From the NCBI GenBank assembly GCA_032718475.1, contig JAUCBJ010002544.1, positions 1 to 20,506 of the forward strand: a stretch of 20,506 nt of DNA, read 5' to 3'. Made by a program: the position numbers and the translations under genes. The stretch is from Nemertoderma westbladi (taxonomy: Eukaryota; Xenacoelomorpha; Nemertodermatida; Nemertodermatidae). The stretch's first letter is position 1; every line of letters begins with the position of its first letter. The notes beneath the pieces were generated by a model. It was not told the DNA's origin. It did not search any database and saw nothing but the letters and a program-made list of their open reading frames with translations. Positions 17,224-20,506 of the stretch are shown piece after piece.

Positions 17224-17970
17224 TTTATATACGCCCTTTCATTATATATGCCCTCTCATTATATACGCCATTTCATTATATACGCCCTCTCATTATATAC
17301 GCCCTTTCATTATATACGCCCTTTCATTATATACGCCCTTTCATTATATACGCCCTTTCATTATATACGCCCTTTCATTATATACGCCCTTTCATTATAT
17401 ACGCCCTCTCATTATATACGCCCTCTCATTATATACGCCCTTTCATTATATACGCCCTTTCATTATATACGCCCTCTCATTATATACGCCCTTTCATTAT
17501 ATACGCCCTTTCATTATATACGCCCTTTCATTATATACGCCCTTTCATTATATACGCCCTCTCATTATATACGCCCTTTCATTATATACGCCCTCTCATT
17601 ATATACGCCCTTTCATTATATACGCCCTTTCATTATATACGCCCTTTCATTATATACGCCCTCTCATTATATACGCCCTCTCATTATATACGCCCTTTCA
17701 TTATATACGCCCTTTCATTATATACGCCCTCTCATTATATACGCCCTTTCATTATATACGCCCTTTCATTATATACGCCCTTTCATTATATACGCCCTTT
17801 CATTATATACGCCCTTTCATTATATACGTCCTTTCATTATATACGCCCTTTCATTATATACGCCCTTTCATTATATACGCCCTTTCATTATATACGCCCT
17901 TTCATTATATACACCCTTTCATTATATACGCCCTTTCATTATATACGCCCTTTCATTATATATCCTTTCT
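17224..17970 (+). repeat. 17-bp minisatellite, 43 uninterrupted units
   Basis: The unit CGCCCTTTCATTATATA repeats from 17232 to 17962. The first and last CGCCC lie at 17232 and 17946, exactly 42 x 17 bases apart, so there are no net indels, only substitutions. Most variation is one site (CTTTC versus CTCTC); rare variants are TGCCC, GCCAT, CGTCC and CACCC. Because 17 is not divisible by three, the translation repeats every 51 bases, and overlapping open frames of 243 and 276 codons run through the array. They are consequences of the repeat, not genes. Confidence 0.97.
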
Positions 17971-17979
17971 TGCAGTTAG

Positions 17980-18513
17980 GTGATCAGTATTTTTAAAAAA
18001 AATTTCATAAAATAATTATTTATGACATGGGAAACAAACAACCTTTTTCCCTGCCGATCCTGTTACTTATTTATTTTTATTCTGTTTTAGATGTTTTCAT
18101 GCCGATAAATATAAATAACAGCACAGTTAAGTTGTACGTACGTGTAGTTTATAAATGAAACATATTACAGCAGAATTTAAACTACAAAATTTAACACGTC
18201 ATGACTATTTTTTGATAATTTAATTGACATTTGGTTGCGCATTAACTAGAATGATTGAATTTAACAGTAATATGTAACAGACAATTATTGATTTAATAAT
18301 AAAAATTGAGTTTGTAAAAAATTTAATACTAATACATATTTATAATTCAGAATTGCTTTATAGCTTTTTCCGAATTACTGAAATAATAAAATATATTTAT
18401 TTACATTTTAAGTCTTCTTGTTGTCATGTCTATGGGACACTTATTCATATGAAGGCCTATATAATTACCTACTAACTGATATTTACGGAATTACATGTAA
18501 ATAATTAATAATT
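17980..18513. other. AT-rich upstream region of the receptor gene
   Basis: This lies directly 5' of the receptor and is strongly AT-rich. I see no convincing TATA box, initiator or splice signals that would define a promoter or upstream exon, though regulatory sequence is expected here. Confidence 0.4.
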
Positions 18514-19653
18514 ATGAGTAATAAATTACTTACATCTAATAGTAAAACTCACTGGTTCAGAAATCTCAACAACTCTCAAATATTTCCTTTGGTCGAATCC
18601 TATGAAGATTTTCGAAGTATGATAATCACCTACTACAATACAATTATTCTACCATATACAATAACATATGTTATTGTCGGCATTTTTGGTTATATTCTGA
18701 CATTCATTGTCGTGGCCAAGGAAAAACGATTTAACACTTTATTCTACAAGTTGCTCTGTTTAGACGCTGTTATGGAAAGTTTCACAATGGTAGCAGAATT
18801 AGTAAGGATACTGAAAAATCTCCAATACATTTGTGACAATCCATTTGGCAACGGCCGTGCTCCATTTATTAACTGCCCAACATCATTCCATGCTTTTCTC
18901 GCTGCTTACCATTATCCATTGGTTCGAATTGCACAAGATCTTTCCTGTTGGACAGCTATCATGATTTCATTTGATCGATTCTTTGCTGTATATTTTCCAA
19001 TGAAATATAAAACTACCAGTCAACACAAATATAAATTACTAATAGCATCTGTTGTTATGTTGTTTGGGTTCGAATTAATTATAGTGATAGCCTATGTTGG
19101 GCGTCGTAAAATTTACAAAGAAAGCAATTCGGATCTTATTACATGGACTGCAATAGAGATTGACATGTCGGTTTTGCATTCAATATACACAAAAATTATT
19201 GAGCATTATTATATTTCATTAAAACAAATTGTTCAATTTGTTATTTTGGCATCACTTACGGTTGCTGTTGTTATTAAAGTGAAGAAAGTGTCTAAATATC
19301 ACCGACAAAATAGGGGAAGGTTGATGAAAGATAGAAGCCTTATCTATATGATGCTTCTCATTACATCTCTAACGGGTCTCAAGTTGTTAGTCTTGGATGT
19401 ATATTTTATTATTGATAGTACAGTGTTTGCTAAAGCTAAAAATATATTTTTGGATTCGGATGCTACCTTAGTAGATATTTCTACATATTACTGGTGGACT
19501 AGGTTTATCAATGCATACATAATAGTTAACGATCTTATATCCATTGTGTTTGCATTCAATTTCTATTTTATGGTAATTTTCATAGAAAGTTGGAAAAAGG
19601 CAGTATTGAAAGTATTAGTGAGGCCCATAAAACTGAAATGTAAATGTAAATAG
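18514..19653 (+). CDS. Divergent rhodopsin-type G-protein-coupled receptor, peptide/FMRFamide-receptor-like
   Basis: An intact single-exon gene of 379 codons. Seven hydrophobic segments lie near residues 45-68, 76-99, 131-155, 174-196, 236-257, 276-299 and 331-356. N19 in the short N-terminus is a glycosylation sequon. The third helix ends in SFDRFFAVYFPMKY, a DRF version of the DRY motif (154-156), with the AV..P extension seen in FMRFamide-type and nematode SRW receptors. D84 matches the conserved helix-2 aspartate, and FNFY (348-351) stands for NPxxY. Missing are the helix-1 Asn (Tyr60 instead), the helix-3 Cys and any Cys in the loop before helix 5, the helix-4 Trp and the helix-5 and -6 prolines. 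A role in sensing a peptide or other ligand at the plasma membrane, signalling through G proteins, is inferred from the fold. The ligand is unknown. The basic, Cys-containing tail (KLKCKCK) could be lipidated. ATG 18514 is the first in frame after AT-rich sequence. It is the only intact gene in the window. Confidence 0.85.
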   Translation: MSNKLLTSNSKTHWFRNLNNSQIFPLVESYEDFRSMIITYYNTIILPYTITYVIVGIFGYILTFIVVAKEKRFNTLFYKLLCLDAVMESFTMVAELVRILKNLQYICDNPFGNGRAPFINCPTSFHAFLAAYHYPLVRIAQDLSCWTAIMISFDRFFAVYFPMKYKTTSQHKYKLLIASVVMLFGFELIIVIAYVGRRKIYKESNSDLITWTAIEIDMSVLHSIYTKIIEHYYISLKQIVQFVILASLTVAVVIKVKKVSKYHRQNRGRLMKDRSLIYMMLLITSLTGLKLLVLDVYFIIDSTVFAKAKNIFLDSDATLVDISTYYWWTRFINAYIIVNDLISIVFAFNFYFMVIFIESWKKAVLKVLVRPIKLKCKCK

Positions 19654-19850
19654 ACAGCTTCAAGTAAGTGTTAGTTCATTATGTATATATATGTATTTAT
19701 AATTTTTTCTCAATGCGCTGTCAAGAAGATACATAGGACGAGAAAATAATAATTTATAATCAAATATAATCATTCTTATCTTTCATACATTAATTAATGA
19801 AATGGTTGACATTGGTTAAAGGCTTCAAAAGTAATTTTCAATTGAATTAC
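19654..19850. other. 3' flank of receptor gene
   Basis: AT-rich sequence with TATATATA runs. I see no canonical AATAAA; AATAATAATT at about 19746 is the nearest A-rich candidate for a polyadenylation signal, and it is weak. Confidence 0.3.
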
Positions 19851-19959
19851 AGACGGACAGACAGACGGACATACCGAGAGACGAACAGAAAGACAGACAG
19901 ACAGACGGGCGGACTGACAGACGGACGGAATACAGACGGAGGACGGACAGACGGACAGG
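19851..19959 (+). repeat. ACAG/ACGG microsatellite
   Basis: About 109 bases of interspersed ACAG, ACGG and AGACGG units with a few interruptions (CATACCGAG, AACAGAAAG, AATAC). Short open frames on both strands here (Thr/Arg/Asp-rich and Ser/Val/Cys-rich) are by-products. Confidence 0.92.
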
Positions 19960-20055
19960 ACATTACATTTGGCCCTATATACTAATGATAATTGTGTGCT
20001 AGTGCTAGAGGCATCGCTCACTAATCGTGGCTCGCCCCACATTGTAATATTATTA

Positions 20056-20175
20056 AACGCCGGGGCGTTTATTCGGGGAAGGCTTTTAAGTTGCTAATTT
20101 GATGGTAAGGGGGGGGGGGGGGCGTTAATTCGAGGGGGCGTTTATTCGCGGGGGGGGGGGGGGGGGGGGGCTCTT
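20056..20175. repeat. Three copies of GGGCGTTTATTCG with expanded G runs
   Basis: GGGGCGTTTATTCGGGG (about 20062-20078), GGGCGTTAATTCGAGGG (about 20119-20137) and GGGGGCGTTTATTCGCGGG (about 20134-20152) are separated by a 14-G run (20109-20122) and followed by a 21-G run (20150-20170). On the minus strand the block begins TACCATATTTACTAGAATAA and continues into C runs. It resembles the end of a dispersed repeat element, but I cannot name it. Confidence 0.6.
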
Positions 20176-20506
20176 ATTCTAGTAAATATGGTATATTCAT
20201 TTGTGCATATTTATATAAGTGTGTAATTGGTTATTATTTCTTTCTTAAAAAAGTTTTCAAATATTGATGTAACCGAGATAGGTAATTTTTGCAATCTAAA
20301 ATGTATCTATGTGAAGAATACCAGATTTTTCACTTTTCAAACAAAATTTTATTTGAATTGAATATATATGATTTTTTTAATTTCACCTGTTTTATAGCCC
20401 TTATTTCTATCTTATTACCTGTACAAATACTAATTCATTTATTGTTTTGGTTAGATACAGCCCTTCTCTAACAATGAATTTAGTGAAAATATGGTATTTT
20501 TTACAT
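20171..20506. other. AT-rich end of window with one isolated minisatellite motif
   Basis: No gene is supported. 20438-20455 is TTTATTGTTTTGGTTAGA, identical over 18 bases to the 68-bp repeat at 11720-11737. The following bases (ACAGCCCTTCTCTAAC) resemble the same unit (AAAGCCTGCCTCTCTAAC). Confidence 0.5.

Noticed and set aside
17224-17970. Possible CRISPR array
   Set aside because: Units are contiguous 17-mers with no spacers, the context is eukaryotic and no cas-like gene exists.
17153-17983. Open frames of 276 and 243 codons with a repeating Tyr/Ile/Pro-rich peptide
   Set aside because: They are produced by the 17-bp minisatellite being free of stops in two frames. The peptide repeats every 17 residues with no domain or independent support.
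19794-20042. Minus-strand Ser/Val/Cys-rich frame and plus-strand Thr/Arg/Asp-rich frame
   Set aside because: Both are translations of the ACAG/ACGG microsatellite.

Overview
The window looks like AT-rich genomic DNA from an invertebrate animal, probably a marine one. The evidence is degenerate non-LTR retrotransposons of an RTE-like type, a TTAA-flanked DNA transposon, several mini- and microsatellites, and one intact intronless seven-transmembrane receptor gene with animal (metazoan) hallmarks. There are no operons, ribosome-binding sites or other prokaryotic signals. I cannot name the phylum or species.

Layout. 1-740 holds a weak, broken coding remnant ending in a coiled coil. 1130-5790 is a nested structure. 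The 3' end of an RTE-like element ('family B', copy B1) is split by a 4.1-kb composite of inverted and tandem repeats (1449-5561), and its tail is split again by the 3' tail of a second RTE-like family ('family A'). 6306-6751 is a C-run and hairpin-rich leader. 6752-11430 is the longest retrotransposon copy (A1): endonuclease, reverse transcriptase and C-terminal domain, inactivated by two frameshifts and three internal stop codons. A1 is also interrupted at 8471-9876 by a 1.4-kb non-autonomous element with TTAA target duplications and CCCTATTA ends, the signature of piggyBac-like transposons. 11505-11890 is a 68-bp minisatellite. 12066-12985 is a 5'-truncated family B copy (B2), 13030-13165 a G-run hairpin region, and 13536-14095 a deleted family A copy (A2). 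On the minus strand, 15071-15805 is the decayed C-terminal zinc-knuckle and nuclease-like domain of an unrelated retroelement.

15806-17223 and 17980-18513 are AT-rich and featureless apart from one hairpin. Between them lies a 43-unit minisatellite of exactly 17 bp (17224-17970). The only gene that appears functional is the receptor at 18514-19653. The window ends with an ACGG/ACAG microsatellite and G-run repeats.

The mobile pieces form a readable stratigraphy rather than a working system. Retrotransposon copies landed first. The palindromic composite and the piggyBac-like element then inserted into them, and one composite unit was later duplicated in tandem. The least familiar parts are the palindromic composite (1449-5561) and the piggyBac-like element, whose ends carry G-run/C-run hairpins and whose core is four 163-bp repeats built around an 18-bp palindrome.
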